Shown: positions 10,831-23,611 of the stretch, one piece after another
Layout: every line of letters starts with the position of its first letter
How positions within the stretch are numbered: position 1 is the stretch's first letter
From: Branchiostoma floridae
Taxonomy: Eukaryota > Chordata > Leptocardii > Amphioxiformes > Branchiostomatidae
Direction of reading: 5' to 3'
Length of the DNA stretch: 64,000 nt
Assembly (NCBI RefSeq): GCF_000003815.2
Contig: NC_049988.1
Location: 6,677,765-6,741,764, forward strand
The notes under the pieces: generated by a model
What the model was told of the DNA's origin: nothing
What the model saw: the letters and a program-made list of their open reading frames with translations, nothing else
The model's database searches: none
Position numbers and translations under genes: made by a program

Positions 10831-11957
10831 GAGTACTGTAGGCGTTATATCACTATAGTAACATCTATCAACACTCCCACGCTGCCACTCAGAACATAAA
10901 TTGCAGTCGTCAGCTCTTTAGTTAAGAGACATTTTCAAGCACATGATACCCTTTGAGTTAAGAGCCACAGGGTAAACTAATAATTGTCCTGTTTTTCGTT
11001 TAACCTTTTAACTAAGAACGTCGACAAATGCTTTCACTTAAATGTAATTTCAAGGATATCAAACACTTCAATCTGTTGTCAACAGCCTTCGAGTCGGGAA
11101 AATTTTCCGTCTTTTCTGTGAAGAAACTTGTTTAACGTTCAGTCTAATCCATTTAATGGCGAATTGAAGAATTGCGAGCGAGAAGCGGGTAGCCAATTTT
11201 CATGAAGAGGGCAAAAGTAAAGTTTGTCAATTTTCATAATTATTGTATGAATAAGTTGAAATGCAATATTGATAGAGCTACAAACGGGCATAGATGAACA
11301 TTCAGTTGCTTTCCCCAATAAAAACTACTTTTTCACGTTTACAGAAGATATTCTAGTTTGATTTTCTCTGTCTGTGTTACGCTGGCAACTGTGATTAAAT
11401 ACGAAATGACTTCTACCAAGTTATAGTTTTTGGTTTGCTTTTTCAGTTGCTGATTGTACTTGTAAAAGCTGAAGGGAAAACTTGTACTGATCCAGCGACT
11501 TTTAGTGGGTTTCATATCATCTTATAAAGACATTGCAACTGTCGAAAGGTGATAGATGGCCCAATTTCACTACTGATGTATCTCAATGCATACATTGTCT
11601 ACGTCGTGCGTGTCAAATTGATGGTGCATCACGCTACAATTGCAACGGAGACTTTGTAACACTATAACAACTACGATTATGGATGCTTTTGCCTTGGACA
11701 TATGGCATGTACGTCTGTAATGTTTGTATACTCTGCTGAAATATGTCCCCGCCTTTAAGTCTTCTTTCCGTAGTTAAGAAAATTTCCTAAAATATCCGTA
11801 TTCGTGCTGTGTATCATTTTATCGGATATGCAGAGAGTTATGGCAGTCAGCCTGTAGCTTTCCAACGGGTTGAAATGCCATGAAACAATTGGAACTCCAA
11901 TAGAATCCAATTAGAATTCTAGCTGAATCCGGATTACTTCTGCGTGGATTCCAAACC
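10831..11957. other. no feature recognised
   Basis: AT-rich DNA after the 190-bp array. No frame above 60 codons. Confidence 0.5.
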
Positions 11958-12047
11958 CCTTGGTGTCACTGACGAAAGACAGTAGATGCTAGATGAAACG
12001 CGTAACCGTGTCCAAAATCATATCCAGATGCTTAATGAGTTACGGCT
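11958..12047 (-). repeat. copy of CAACTGGATATGG repeat family
   Basis: It begins GTCACTGACGAAAGACAGTA and ends in the reverse complement of the arm (CATATCCAGATGCTTAA). This is the most complete single end of the family in the window. Confidence 0.65.
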
Positions 12048-12969
12048 TTTTTATCATATCTTATAACCTGAATGTCATCAACGTATCTACTGTGACATGC
12101 TTGAACCTTGAACATGGACATCAGGGATTATGACATAAACATGTATGTACAAACGTGCACAAATATTGATAGAGACACTCTGGTGAAAGATAATGGACAT
12201 AGTCTCCTAATGCAGTAGCTGCATACAAAGATGTAAAGGAAATTAACATGTTTTGTCCATCTAATACACACAGAGAGGCTCTAAAACGATTACAAGCCTG
12301 CTGTGAGTTGAATTGCCTTTACCCAGTAGGGAACATAGCTCAGAGGAGGTAAGGATCCTACAGCACACCTGGCTGCCTCGTGTAATCGAAATCAATGTTG
12401 TAATGTCTGAGTGGAATAGACAAATACCATATGCATATTGATCGTATTGTATACGTGACGCTAGGAGCCAATTTAAACTCATGGTCGCTTCACGGACTTT
12501 TTAGAGACAGCTACGTTGTTTATTAGCAAAAATTGTACTTCCAGTTCCAGTCCAAAAAAATTGGATAGTGAGTAGGAATTGTTCTACTAAGATTTCGGCC
12601 GAAGTTATGTGACAAATACATTTAAGCAATGTCAAACTGAAATGCTCTTAGTACTTTCATTTACATATTAGAATCTTACAGTTGTGCATTGCATCAAATA
12701 CGGCACAAGTCTATAAAGAAACTAAGCAAAGGAGTACAAAGATTACACATTCTTCAATAAACTTTTCAAAGCCCGCAACTTTTAACCAAAAACAACACAT
12801 CTTAAATTGAAGTTCACTAATTTATCAGCTGTTCAAAGGTGAAAATTAATAACATAGTGTCAGTAATGGACAAAAACATGATAGGATCAGCAAAATTTTG
12901 CCCCCAGGCATTTGCAATTGCAATTGTTTTTGTTGATGATTTAGTCAAAATTTAGCCAAAGAATTTAGT
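12048..12969. other. no feature recognised
   Basis: AT-rich, with one 73-codon frame of no recognised family. Part may be untranslated or decayed sequence of the LINE ending at 13095. Confidence 0.4.
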
Positions 12970-13095
12970 CGACCATCCCTGATCCTTAGAAGGTTGATCG
13001 AGGAGGATGTTGGTCTCCAAGACAGAGACCTCCTGTCTGTCATGCAAGACAGAGTCATCTGGAGGGACGTCATAGCGTCACAAGAAGAAGGATGA
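12970..13095 (+). mobile_element. LINE ORF2 C-terminal fragment
   Basis: An open frame running to a TGA reads RPSLILRRLIEEDVGL and then a segment with DLLSVMQDRVIWRDVI. This has the GRPSLT.../L..D.G.../M.DR..WR pattern at the C-terminus of endonuclease/reverse-transcriptase LINE proteins. It is too short to carry any domain of function and is a 5'-truncated relic. It is missing from simple ORF scans because it lacks an ATG. Confidence 0.75.
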
Positions 13096-14929
13096 CTGAA
13101 CGGAACTGTACTGGTAGTAAAACGAGCCGTTTATTCAGGTTAAACGTTTTCACGCTTAACGCTAACAGATAACTGCTATATGCTGACATCGCCCTGTATA
13201 TCTGTAATGGTAAACCTTTAATCGTAAAGCATGGCTCCATTGTCGTAAAAACAGACGTTAGTAGGCAGTAATTGTCTGTCACAGTCGTAAAAGCTAATAA
13301 TACAATATGAGGATAAATATGGGGTTTACGATCATGCTTGTTCCGTATGGGATTGCACTGAAGAGCGCATGGTTCAGTATCCAAATACACCCCTGTGTGA
13401 CCCCTCACAATATTATCAGATCAGCTATGCCTAGACAAGCCCTGCATGTGTCAATGGTATTGGTATACTTTCAGTAAAATATGTTATTTTTAGAGTTTAA
13501 TTTAAAGAATACTTGATCAGTTAGCTATAGAGGTCCACATATACATTATTATACATACCGATGTAGTCCTTTAATTACTTAGCCTAGTCTATTTGATTCT
13601 CTAGCCATTCTCGCAGGTATTCATGTACTTTCATCTATTTTTTTTTATTTATGGTGATGCCGTTCTTTCGTATGCAAATATATTAAGAAAATAATAAACA
13701 CTATGAAGTAATTATTGGCATTTAAAAGAGATATTATTTGCATACTGTCTGACTGTTTTTATTATATATTATTAATTAACTGCTGTGTTACCACAATGCG
13801 TTTTCCCTTGGAAAATGCCTGTTGTTAAAAAAAAAAACAATACGCATTTTCTTTTTGATGGTCAACAGATGCTTCATCAGATATCAAAGTAAACCAACCA
13901 CGCAAAATACGAAATAAGGTAAAATTTAATTACATTTTGATACAGTTTGAAGCAGTGTTCAATACATTTGTACATCAATGTGATTTCGTATACTTTGAAG
14001 TTTTTCTTTCTTTCTTCGGTAACATTGTTTCAATTTGATACTGATATCTTTAGGGCCAAACTTTCATCTTAAATTCCATATCCCCCGTACTTTCATGTTT
14101 GTAGTTACATAAAATGTTATATTAGGCGTTCAAAGACTAACCTCAGAAAAAAATCATTACTGAGCTTATACAAGCTTAAGTTTCTTAATTTTACATCATA
14201 TGTTAAAACATAAACGTTACGAAGACATCGGAAAAGTCCAAACCTCTCAACAGAGTTCGACATTTCTTATCATTGAAAAGATCTTGCTGGTATGAAGAAA
14301 ATGTTCCCATCTCATTTACTCCATAGTCTAACTATTTGGCCATTGCGGCACCACAGAAGATCTGGTGAACAGTTTTTTTCTTCCCTTTTTGGTTTTATCT
14401 TTTCTTAGTGTTTCATTAAGTGCCGTGCCTATACATTCTCTGATATCATACTCCTTCGCACCCTTGCCCACCCTTCTTTCTTCCTCCTTGGATGGTTCCT
14501 TGCATAACAGTTTTGGCTACTCTTGAAACAGTTTTCTTTTCTTAACTGTGGTTACGGGGTCTTAGTATAGACTGGTGTTTTGTATCCCCTATTCCTTATT
14601 TTGATATACAGTCTCTGTATGCGATCCCAAGAAGACATCGCATGTCACTTTTAAACTTCCAGCCAATTTATCTTGTTCGGACTGGAATGGAACTTTACTT
14701 GAGATCATAGACATGCTTTCATCCACAAATTGCTGTATTAACTGTAACCGCGTATCAACCACCATACTAGATATGTAGTGCCAAAATCACCTTTGATGAG
14801 CAAATGTCGTTTGTTAATCTACTTCTAACCTCTAATAGCCTAATTTGTAGTTCGATTTACTATACCTTTGGTTGGGTGAAGATGTTGTCCGATAAGTGGA
14901 AGGCTATTACTGACAAATTAGGACTTGAC
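13096..14929. other. no feature recognised
   Basis: The start may be the 3' UTR of the LINE fragment. The remainder is very AT-rich with poly-A/T tracts and no coding signal. Confidence 0.5.
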
Positions 14930-17690
14930 AGATTACCGTAGAGGTGTCACATGGTCAAAGCTGAGTTCTGACCTGTTGGCATTCCATATTGATTTGTACA
15001 TAATTGAAGTTTGTCGCTTTTTGATATCATAATATAGCTTTAATCTTCATCATCGCTTTTATGTCAAAGATTCACAACTAGCAAAGCTGTATGTTGAAAC
15101 GATTTTCCTGACGCCAAAACGTACGTTATAGACTCCTCTGCAAAGCTCACTGGTTTTGACGTCAATGCCACTATTTGAAAGTCGCTGGAAACCTATTTGG
15201 AGTTTTATGGGCCATTTACCCTTGGAAAAGTGTTAACTAAGGCTTCAAAACAAGAAACTGCGATATCATGAGAAATGCAAGCGTAAAATTACGTTTGATA
15301 TGCCTTGCTCGTCCATTTCATTTCTATATACGATTTTTCCTCTCCTTTTCTGGACATGCTATATGGTCTTGATGTTTGGGTAATACAATGTAGATATCTT
15401 TTGGGATCTGAAAAAAAAGTGGTATAGGGTTAGCACCCCAAGCAGCACGTTTAAGAACTGCAGTGGCGTTCAAACACAGATATAGACCATGCAGAAATTG
15501 TAGATTGGCCTAGTTTAGCATTTACCTACTACGCGGTAGCTATGGTCAAAGTTTTTTTTTGTATTCTACATTAATTTGTACATATTTGAAGTTCTAATAT
15601 CATGATATAGCTTTAATTTTCATCATTGCTTTAATTTCATGACTAGCAAAATAAAAGAGTATGGTTGAACGGTTTTGCTGAAGCCAACGCATACCCTGAT
15701 CGACTACTTTGCAAAGCACACTGGTTCTGACGTCAATGATACTATGAAAGTCGTTAGAGACCCATTTGGAGTTTTTTTGCGTCATTTACCCTCGGAAAAG
15801 TGTCAAGGTTTGAAAACAAGAAACGGTGATATCATGAGAAACGCACGAGCGTAAAAGCCTACTTGATATTCCATTTCATTTTAAATACGTTTTCATCTCC
15901 TGTTCTGGACATGCTATATGGGCTTCATATTTTGTAATGGGTAATAGATAGCTTCGGAGGCTTGAAAAAGTGGTACAGGGCTAACACCCCTAGCAGCACG
16001 TTTAAGAAATACAGCGACTTAGAGCATACAGAAATCGTAGACTGGCCTAGCTTATCATTTACCTACACGGTAACTATATACTGGTAAAAGATGAATGTAT
16101 TCTGTTGTTATTCTATACCGATTCGTACATATTTGAAGTCCGTGGCCTCTAATACCATGATATAGCTTTAATCTTCATCATTGCTTTAATGTCTAATTTT
16201 CTGACTAGCAAAATAAAGGAGTTTGGTTGAACGGTTTTGCTGAAGCCAGCGCATACGTAATAGACTATGCCGCAAAGCACGCTGGTTCTGACGTCAATGC
16301 ACTATTTGAAAGTCGTTTAACCCTATTCAGACCGGGCTTTTTTGGTCATCCCTGGACCGGGGGGGGCTTTTGAGGCCCTCCACTTCTAAGTCCTCTAACT
16401 CTCGAACGACGTGCCGTAAGGCCACCAAATTTTCAGGACATTATATCGACATAATATATGACAAGTAGTTGGCGTCTGACGTTACGTTGACGTAAGATGA
16501 CGTAATTATGACGTCATCAATTTGATTATATTGGCCGGACCCATGAAAAAAGGGTATTCTCAGAAAACTACAAGTTATACTACAAAAATGTAACAATAAG
16601 TGCAGATAACAGAATAATGATGTTTATTACGACTTGTATTGCCAATAGCAACATCGATGATGTCATAATGACGTCATAAAATGACGTCATGCACATCTAA
16701 GATACGATATAGGCTCCGCCATATTATATCCACCACCTTGAATTTTTGCAACTTCTTTTTTTGCAACAAATAATCACAAAGGGCAATGGAAATAGACTAA
16801 ATTCATTCATTTAGATGGTTTTTGATGAAAAAATACCAGGTAGTTACAAATTTTAAGGGAAAATAAGCTTGTTATTCTTGATCTGGCCATACGGTCCGCC
16901 ATCTTGGATTTTGGGCTGATGACGTCATCAAATTAGCATAATTTATGCATATACAATTATGAAAGATATGCTAAATAATATAAGATTTTATTTATGTAAC
17001 AAAATAGCAGTAATATAGCAAATAAATGTGAAAAATACATTGTTAGAACCAAAAATAGTGATTTTTGGCAAAACTGCCTGTCAGCAAACGGTTGCCATGG
17101 CAACACGAAAAAATGGAAAATTTGTCAAACTTCGCAAAATTGTTGCCAACAATATTTTAGGAAAACTCACCAAATTTGGTGGCTTTAGCGTAAGGCGTTC
17201 TGGCGTTATAGGACATCGAAGTTAGCGCGGGCCTCAAAAGCCCCCCCCCCCCCCGGTCTGAATAGGGTTTTGTGGGTAATTTGCACATAGAAATGTGTCC
17301 AACCTTGAAGCCAGAAAAGACACGAGCGTAGGGCTTGGGAAAACGAATGTAATGACTGATCTAATGATTTTGGACCCCCTGGTTTGTGACCTTGGTACTG
17401 CAGCAGAACTTCCTTTTTTTTAAACATGTTCCATAGGTGGACAGGTATCATTCATTTACCTTCATGGTAGATAATTGCCTGATGGAAGATAGCTTTTATA
17501 TAACGAAGAAGTGTCGGTTTGGGCCCCCTAACAGCTTGTTATAAAACTGCATATCTTAAGTTTACATTTTTGTGACAAATAGCTCTTTAGCCCTGAACAT
17601 GTTATATATGTCCAGCACTCCGAGCAGCTTCTTTTCGAATATCTATCTTGGCCATGTAGAAATCAAAGATTGAACTGTACATATGGAAGA
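14930..17690. repeat. three-copy tandem repeat, 550-580 bp period
   Basis: The anchor GTACATAATTGAAG or GTACATATTTGAAG recurs near 14997, 15577 and 16124. Other shared blocks include AATATAGCTTTAAT or GATATAGCTTTAAT, TCTGACGTCAATG, GGACATGCTATATGG and AGCAGCACGTTTAAGAA. Copy 3 is the most diverged and is split by the transposon at 16319-17269. No coding potential is seen. Confidence 0.85.
16319..17269. mobile_element. 951-bp non-autonomous DNA transposon with inverted ends
   Basis: The ends are inverted repeats: AACCCTATTCAGACCGGG on the left, CCGGTCTGAATAGGGTT on the right, each followed inward by a G/C run and a TTTTGAGGCCC-like block. It interrupts the third copy of a 550-580 bp tandem repeat, which continues on both sides, so the insertion is younger than the array. 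No transposase frame is present; the 65-codon frame inside is not recognisable. The interior carries four TGACGTCA motifs, a GCCATCTTGG motif and a perfect GTTGCCATGGCAAC palindrome (17091-17104). The superfamily is not identified. Confidence 0.85.
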
Positions 17691-18149
17691 CATATTTATA
17701 TTCATAACATTTCCATGGAAACGCTTCCGCGCAAAATTAGTAGTTTACACCATAACCATTTCTATCCGTTCGCCGTATTAGCTAGAAAAGCAGTCTATTC
17801 ACAAATTTAAGTCCTCAAGCAAAAACCAGACGTTGAGAAGGAAAACCCTTGAAATTAGGCTTTGATAAAGTTTTAACTGGCGTATATACGTAAGACGGTA
17901 AGACCCTTAATTCGACAATAACGTTTGCCATTTTCGAGTGAGGAGATAAGTAATACTTAGCCCCATCACATGGCGGCAATGAAACTAGTTACCTATTGTC
18001 AGTCTGTGATTCATAGTACGGTTTGCAACGTCTCATTAATCACCCTATTACACGACTGTCATCGTGGGTGTTACGTAAAGCCATCGTTGAACCGGGTACG
18101 TCTACAGGCAGTGGTGGAAAGTTAAGTTACAAAAAAAAGTTAAACCCTT

Positions 18150-18425
18150 TTCTCGCCTGATGGCGCATAGGGCGGCGCCCATCTCTGTTTCCTTAACCCT
18201 GGGCCACACAACGCAATCACTACAGCAGGGGGCTAGTCCACTGGTAGTGGTGTGTGTTCAACTTCCATACTCTTTCCCAAATGCTAAGAGTGCTAAGCAG
18301 ACAAAGCAGCATGTACCATTTTTAAAGTCTTTGGTATGACTCGGCCGGGGTTTGAACTCACGACCTACCAAATGCAAGGCGAACACTCTACCCACCAGGC
18401 CATTGCACCGGTTCCAGTGGTGGAA
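18150..18425 (-). mobile_element. tRNA-derived SINE, distinct family
   Basis: The minus-strand head has an A box (TGGCCTGGTGGG) and a B box (GAGTTCAAACC) at tRNA-like spacing, then GGCCGAGTCATACC and a unique body running past GTGGACTAGCCCCC. The body lacks the GGGAAAGGCACTTTACA core of the other SINEs, so it is a separate family. Alternative: an intact tRNA gene, but no acceptor-stem pairing is visible. Confidence 0.7.
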
Positions 18426-18600
18426 AACCGTTTGCTAATTATTGGATGGAGATGAATACATCAACCGATGGAATACAATCTTCAGTCGGGACATAGTGGC
18501 GTGACGATAGTTTCCATCTATCCGTAGGGTTATCTATTTTTTTTTATTTGTTCAGCTGTTTACAAACAGTCAGGGCTGCCCAACTAGCCGTAGGCTATTG

Positions 18601-19005
18601 TCAAGGGCTAACCCTGTACATGTTCGCACATGTTCGCACACGACGGGTTATACCGCCCCTTACGGGGTGACACACCCGTCCGGGTGAATGATGTAGATCA
18701 CCATGTGGCTGATACGAGACAAAGGTTCGCCAGGCCTCCATCCGGGTGATTTGAAGTGACTCACCAACTCCCGACAGAAGGATTTGCATCAACGCACACC
18801 GCACCATCGCACGTGTGGGGGTTCTTTAATGTGCATGGGGTATGGCTCTCCCCATACACGGGACCTCCATTTAACGTCCTATCCGAGGGACGACTCATTT
18901 ATCACTTGAGTAAAGTGAGGAAAGTCGTGTAAAGTGCCTTTCCCAAGGGCACAAGACCGGCAACACGGCTGGCGGATGCGAACCGGCGACCTCTCGGTCA
19001 CGGGC
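18601..19005 (-). mobile_element. tRNA-derived SINE, long form
   Basis: On the minus strand a B box (GCCGGTTCGCATCC) near the right edge is followed by CCTTGGGAAAGGCACTTTAC, the shared SINE core. A longer 3' part includes a hairpin (GGGTTATACCGCCCC / GGGGTGACACACCC on the plus strand, 18646-18678). A clear A box is missing, so the 5' end is probably eroded. Confidence 0.75.
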
Positions 19006-20059
19006 CTATATCTGTTATATAGCAAATCAGTGTATTCAGAGATATTGAGTCGACGTAAGGTGGTTTCAATTTTATTAAAAGTCTGAAAATACATTTTAAA
19101 ACCAACGCCCGTCGACTTGATATCCTGACTGAATGTCCTGAATGACGGATTTAGGCAACCCAGCAAATAAAGGGGAACTACTTTAACACTACAACGATTA
19201 GAATGCACACTTGCGTTGAAAATATTAAAATTTATTTGATTGGTTACTAGTGTTTTCCCCATTAAATAAGTGTTTCATCGGTAGATTAGAGTAATTCATT
19301 AGATTGTTGCTTTTAACAGACCTTGTACAGTTAATTGTAAATTGCACACTTTTTGTATAGTTACTTTCATGTCAGTTATAATAAATTCCCAAGGCAAACC
19401 TTTATTTTGTAGAACAAACATAAATATCAAAGACTTTGACATCAACGGAAAATCAATGATAGAAGAAAAATCACAATTTCATCTTTCGAACCTTAAAAAA
19501 AAACTTATAGAAGTTGACTTCAAAACCTTTCAAACAGCAAAATTTCGGTGTTAAATAATACTTTGATATCTACTTGAAGTAGGTTGAAAGTTTGAATCAA
19601 AGTATTTACCTAGTAACGTAAGTGGACCCGTTGACATGTAGTGTGAGAAGAATGAATTTCCCACATTTTCTATGACTACTCAACGGTAACATCATTGCCA
19701 CACGCACTACCACTCTTGCTGAGTCATTTCCAGAATGATACTTGTAAAATTCATGTGCTCTAGTACGTGTACCTTCAAACGGAAAGATTAATGATATGTC
19801 AAGGGCTTTATCAAAACGCGCCATTGCACGAGGTACTCAGCGTTGCTGCCTGTCCAAATCAACTCATCCAAGATCAACTCACTAATTACGAGTGGGTGTA
19901 ATTAGGTTCTTTAATATGGAGCAGGCAGTTATATGATTGTAATTGTATGCTTTTACAACTGCGAACTGATTAGTAACTTGCATCGGACAGTAAATACATA
20001 CTCAGAAGTACGAACAATTGAAAACTTTTTAAGCCGGGGTAGTACATTGTATACCTTGC
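19006..20059. other. no gene; one short inverted repeat
   Basis: AATACTTTGAT (about 19558) and ATCAAAGTATT (about 19597) form a loose hairpin. Otherwise AT-rich. Confidence 0.45.
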
Positions 20060-20155
20060 CACCACCCCCACCCCCCCACCCCTACCCCCAACGTCCTGAA
20101 GGTCAAGAGACTAGGTAGGTAGGTACGTAGCTAGGTAGTTAGGTTGGTAGTACCA
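20060..20155 (+). repeat. C-rich tract plus AGGTCAAG...(GGTA)n tail, copy 1
   Basis: After a run of C and CA, AACGTCCTGAAGGTCAAGAG is followed by ACTAGGTAGGTAGGTACGTA. The same order occurs at 45085-45140. Confidence 0.55.
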
Positions 20156-20629
20156 GTACCGCAGCCTAGAAGGTAGAATGCTCGGTTATACCAAAAAAAT
20201 GGTAAATTCGTGTTACCCACTGGGTCACATTGTACTGCAGCATAGGGAGCGCTGCTTGCAGCTGCTGTCCCAAACATGCAAACTTAATCAAACTGTTAAC
20301 GGAAACATAACTGCCTTTTTTCAAGGTAACTCATGACAATGCTAACTGGTATCTATATCTATGACACAAAGTTTGCGTTTGGTGTAACAATTTACAAGCT
20401 TTATCAGTACTGCTTTTAGTATGATGACAATGCAGTAATCTATATATAGGAGACGAATATAACGCTGAACACGATCGGAATCAGGCACCATTACATCTTG
20501 AGCAATTTATACAGTAATTTCTAACCCCCAAAGAAATCAGTCGGCGTATTTCGGAAAACACTAAACCTCCTTTGAGACTTCTCGGATTACGTTTACGCCT
20601 TGTTTCACATGCGGCGGTCTCTTGCTACT

Positions 20630-20755
20630 TTAGGCCACACCGATTCAATTTATGGATGACATCCTCTGGGGAACAAAACTCATGCAGACGGGCAAAAAGA
20701 AAAGTGAAAAATAAAGCAAAAAATGAAAAATGGGCCGCTAGACCACAGGACTAAA
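20630..20755 (+). repeat. ATGGATGACATCCTCTG dispersed repeat, copy 1
   Basis: TAGGCCACACCGATTCAATT then TATGGATGACATCCTCTGGG and an A-rich end. Shared with 61.1 kb and, more weakly, 53.7 kb. Confidence 0.5.
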
Positions 20756-22049
20756 CATTCAGACCATTTTCCCAGGTTTGGTTTGTTTTATGTTTACCTT
20801 CAGTAAGAGACAATCATCGCCATTTCAATGACGTTTGTATTACCATTCTTGTTTAAAGAAGGAACAAGGGCGCAGTGGCCCCTTGCCCTGACCATGCCCC
20901 CCCCTCCCCCTAACATGGAGAGCAGATTCTCCGGTAAGCATTGAAATTATGATTGAACATGGATGCTGTTGGGTGACATGTGGCCACAGTTTTTTTTTTT
21001 TTTTTTTTAGAACAGGCGAAAATCAACCCATAGAGTTAAGTCAGTGTGGCCTTATATTGTTTAGATATTGGCTCCTGGTATGCTTTTAGCTTCGTGTAAT
21101 CACACTCCGAAAACCTGGGCTTTTGCCGCACAACAACATCACTTATACCGGCATGAAACTACTCCCTAAGCGAACCTCTGCCGCCAGTGTACTTTTATCA
21201 TTACAGTAATGGAAGTATAGCTCTTCTTGGGACTCGTATTCCATTTAGGATTGCGTCTATTCATTTTGGTTCTAATTTTTCAGATGAGAGGAAACGGAAC
21301 TGAAGAGGAATATTCTCTACTGGAGGGTTGACGACATTGTGGAGCACTGATGGGCATTTCTCACGTAGCAAGTGCGTGACTGGAAAGCATATTTTGGAAC
21401 AGGTCAACCTTATCCTTAAGTTTTGACTTAAAAATTCAGTTATCAAACTTATTATATTAGACATTTAGTTATCAAAAGATATCAATCCATCGACCAATCA
21501 TGAAGATAGTAGATTCGGTTATCAACTGGCTATGACAGACAGATAATTATTGTTAGTATATACATTTAGGCATATATCTGTACCGTGAGAACAGATTAGA
21601 CAAATCAGTTATGATATCGAAACGTTTATTCCATACCTGGGCCGTGATAATGTTATACACGGGTGTTCCAGACCAAGTGATAACGAAGGTTTTGTGACCC
21701 GCCCCGAGGTGTCTATGGTGTCATAAGACATGGTCATTTGCTATAACCACCGAATAAGTCTACTGAGTGAGCGGAGTGAACGAGGTAGATTAATGAGACC
21801 TATATATATAATTCACATTTCTTAGACCGTGGGCCCTATGCTACAATATCTACAGACCGTGCTTTCTGTATATATTGTATATATATATATGTATATGTAT
21901 ATATATGTATATATATATTAATGAGACCTTATGATATCTCACACACCGAGGTATAAACAGAGCATTAACTTTTTTTTAGATATAGTTTTACCATATTTGT
22001 GGAAATATTGACATAACAGGTGACCGGTCGCAAGATATCAACAAGAGAG
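20756..22049. other. no gene; poly-T tract and TA repeat only
   Basis: Contains a C-rich tract (20897-20912), poly-T (20990-21009) and the TA microsatellite. No coding signal. Confidence 0.5.
21866..21920. repeat. TA-rich microsatellite
   Basis: (TA)n with TATATGTATA interruptions. Copies of ATTAATGAGACCT flank it at 21791 and 21917. Confidence 0.85.
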
Positions 22050-22350
22050 ACCAAACTGTAGGTTTGATCCACTCACACCGGGAAGGACCCCTACTCTTTT
22101 CGATACGTATTAAAGTGTGGCAGGTTCTGAAATGTGCACGGTATGTGGCTCTCCCAGAGCGAGGGTCTTCCATATAACGTCCTATCCAAGTGCCTGCCCT
22201 AGCCAAAGCTAGGTACTCATTGTTTAGCTGAATACAATGAGAAAATTCGTGTAAATGCCTTCCCCAAGGGCACAAGATTGGAGACCTGGCAAGTTTTTGA
22301 ACTAGAGACCTCTTGTGCCTGGCCCCAAAGCGCTGCCGAGTACCCTACAC
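22050..22350 (-). mobile_element. tRNA-derived SINE, same family as 18.6 kb
   Basis: It shares the core CTTGGGGAAGGCATTTACAC on the minus strand and the downstream blocks GATAGGACGTTATATGGA and GAGAGCCACATACCG with the copy at 18601-19005. The B-box region (TCTAGTTCAAAAAC) is degenerate. Confidence 0.7.
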
Positions 22351-22814
22351 GAACTCAAGTTGTTGTCATATAGTCTTTCCAAACCGACCAATATAATGTA
22401 GATAAATCGCCAGGCCTGTTTAGCTCATAAATCCCTAAAATGCTGACACATAATACCAGGTCTGCTGTAGGCCTGGAACGAGTGTGAGTTGCCATTGATC
22501 TATGTCCTAAACTCATTTTAATGCAAAATGCGTAAGAAGATGAGGAATTTCGTTGTCTTCAAACAAAGACCTGAAACAACAGCAATTCCAACATTCGAAT
22601 CCGTTATTTGAATCTTTAAAGCTTGGCGCACTAGACGTACGTTCGAATGATTCCACGAAAGCCCGCGTAATAATGAAAAGAACCCAGGATTTCATCCGAC
22701 AACTCCGCTGAGACTTTCCAATATCCGTAATGACCATGAGACGCTACTGGAACAGATTTGACATTTTGCAGACCCACATTCATTTCTTCATCAGTTATTC
22801 AGTCGGTGACAGAG

Positions 22815-23270
22815 AATGATCTTGCAGACGGCGTCGGTTAATTGAAGAAACACGGTATTATTCAACATATACAAATCAATTTTAAGAAAAGCCAAAAGTC
22901 TACTTAGAGGACCAATACAGACAAGAAGGGGCAGCTACAAAGAGACATCTCGTAGACGTCGTCAATTAATTGAAGGAACACAGCATTATGCAACATGTCC
23001 AAATCAATTTAAAGGAAAGCCAAAAAGTCTACTTCGAGGAACAGAATAGACAATAAGGGGCTACAACAAAGAGTTGACTCGTAGACGGCGCCAATTAGTT
23101 CAAGGAACACGGCATTATGCAACGTATTGAAATAAATCAAGTCATGTCCAAAAAGTCTACTTAGAGAACGAGTGTAGACAAAATAAGGCAGCGACATAGA
23201 TATTTCTCGCAGACAACCTTTGAAGAAGACAGAATAATGCAACATGCGTATATGTCAAGACCCAAATTGA
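22815..23270. repeat. four-copy tandem repeat, about 128-bp period
   Basis: Units start near 22825, 22953, 23082 and 23211 with AGACGGCGTCGGTTAATTGA or a variant. They share ATTATGCAACATG, AAAAGTCTACTTAGAG and GACAA...GGGGC blocks. The last unit is truncated. Confidence 0.85.
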
Positions 23271-23611
23271 GGACTAGTACAGATAGGGTGTTGTACATTT
23301 TTGATAACAAGTGTTCAGAGTGTTCAAAGGTATTCACAATGAATGTTTTGTCGCTAAAAGCCGCTAAATGTCATTTGATATTTTTCTGCTGTATAATCTT
23401 CCCCCTGTAGCCAATAAGAACTTAGGTTGGATATAAGCTGTTATTGTAAATATGGACATTCTTTTTTTACCTCACACTTGATATTATAATTATAGGGCAC
23501 GTCGAAATGGTACATTGAATAAAAAAGTAGATGTAGGTTTTTAATCGCACACCATACTTAAAGGCGAAATTGTTGCCTGCTAGTATTATTCTATGTTGCG
23601 CCAAAAATAGT

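Noticed and set aside
18340-18425. Possible functional tRNA gene
   Set aside because: A and B boxes are present but the acceptor stem does not pair and a SINE body follows.
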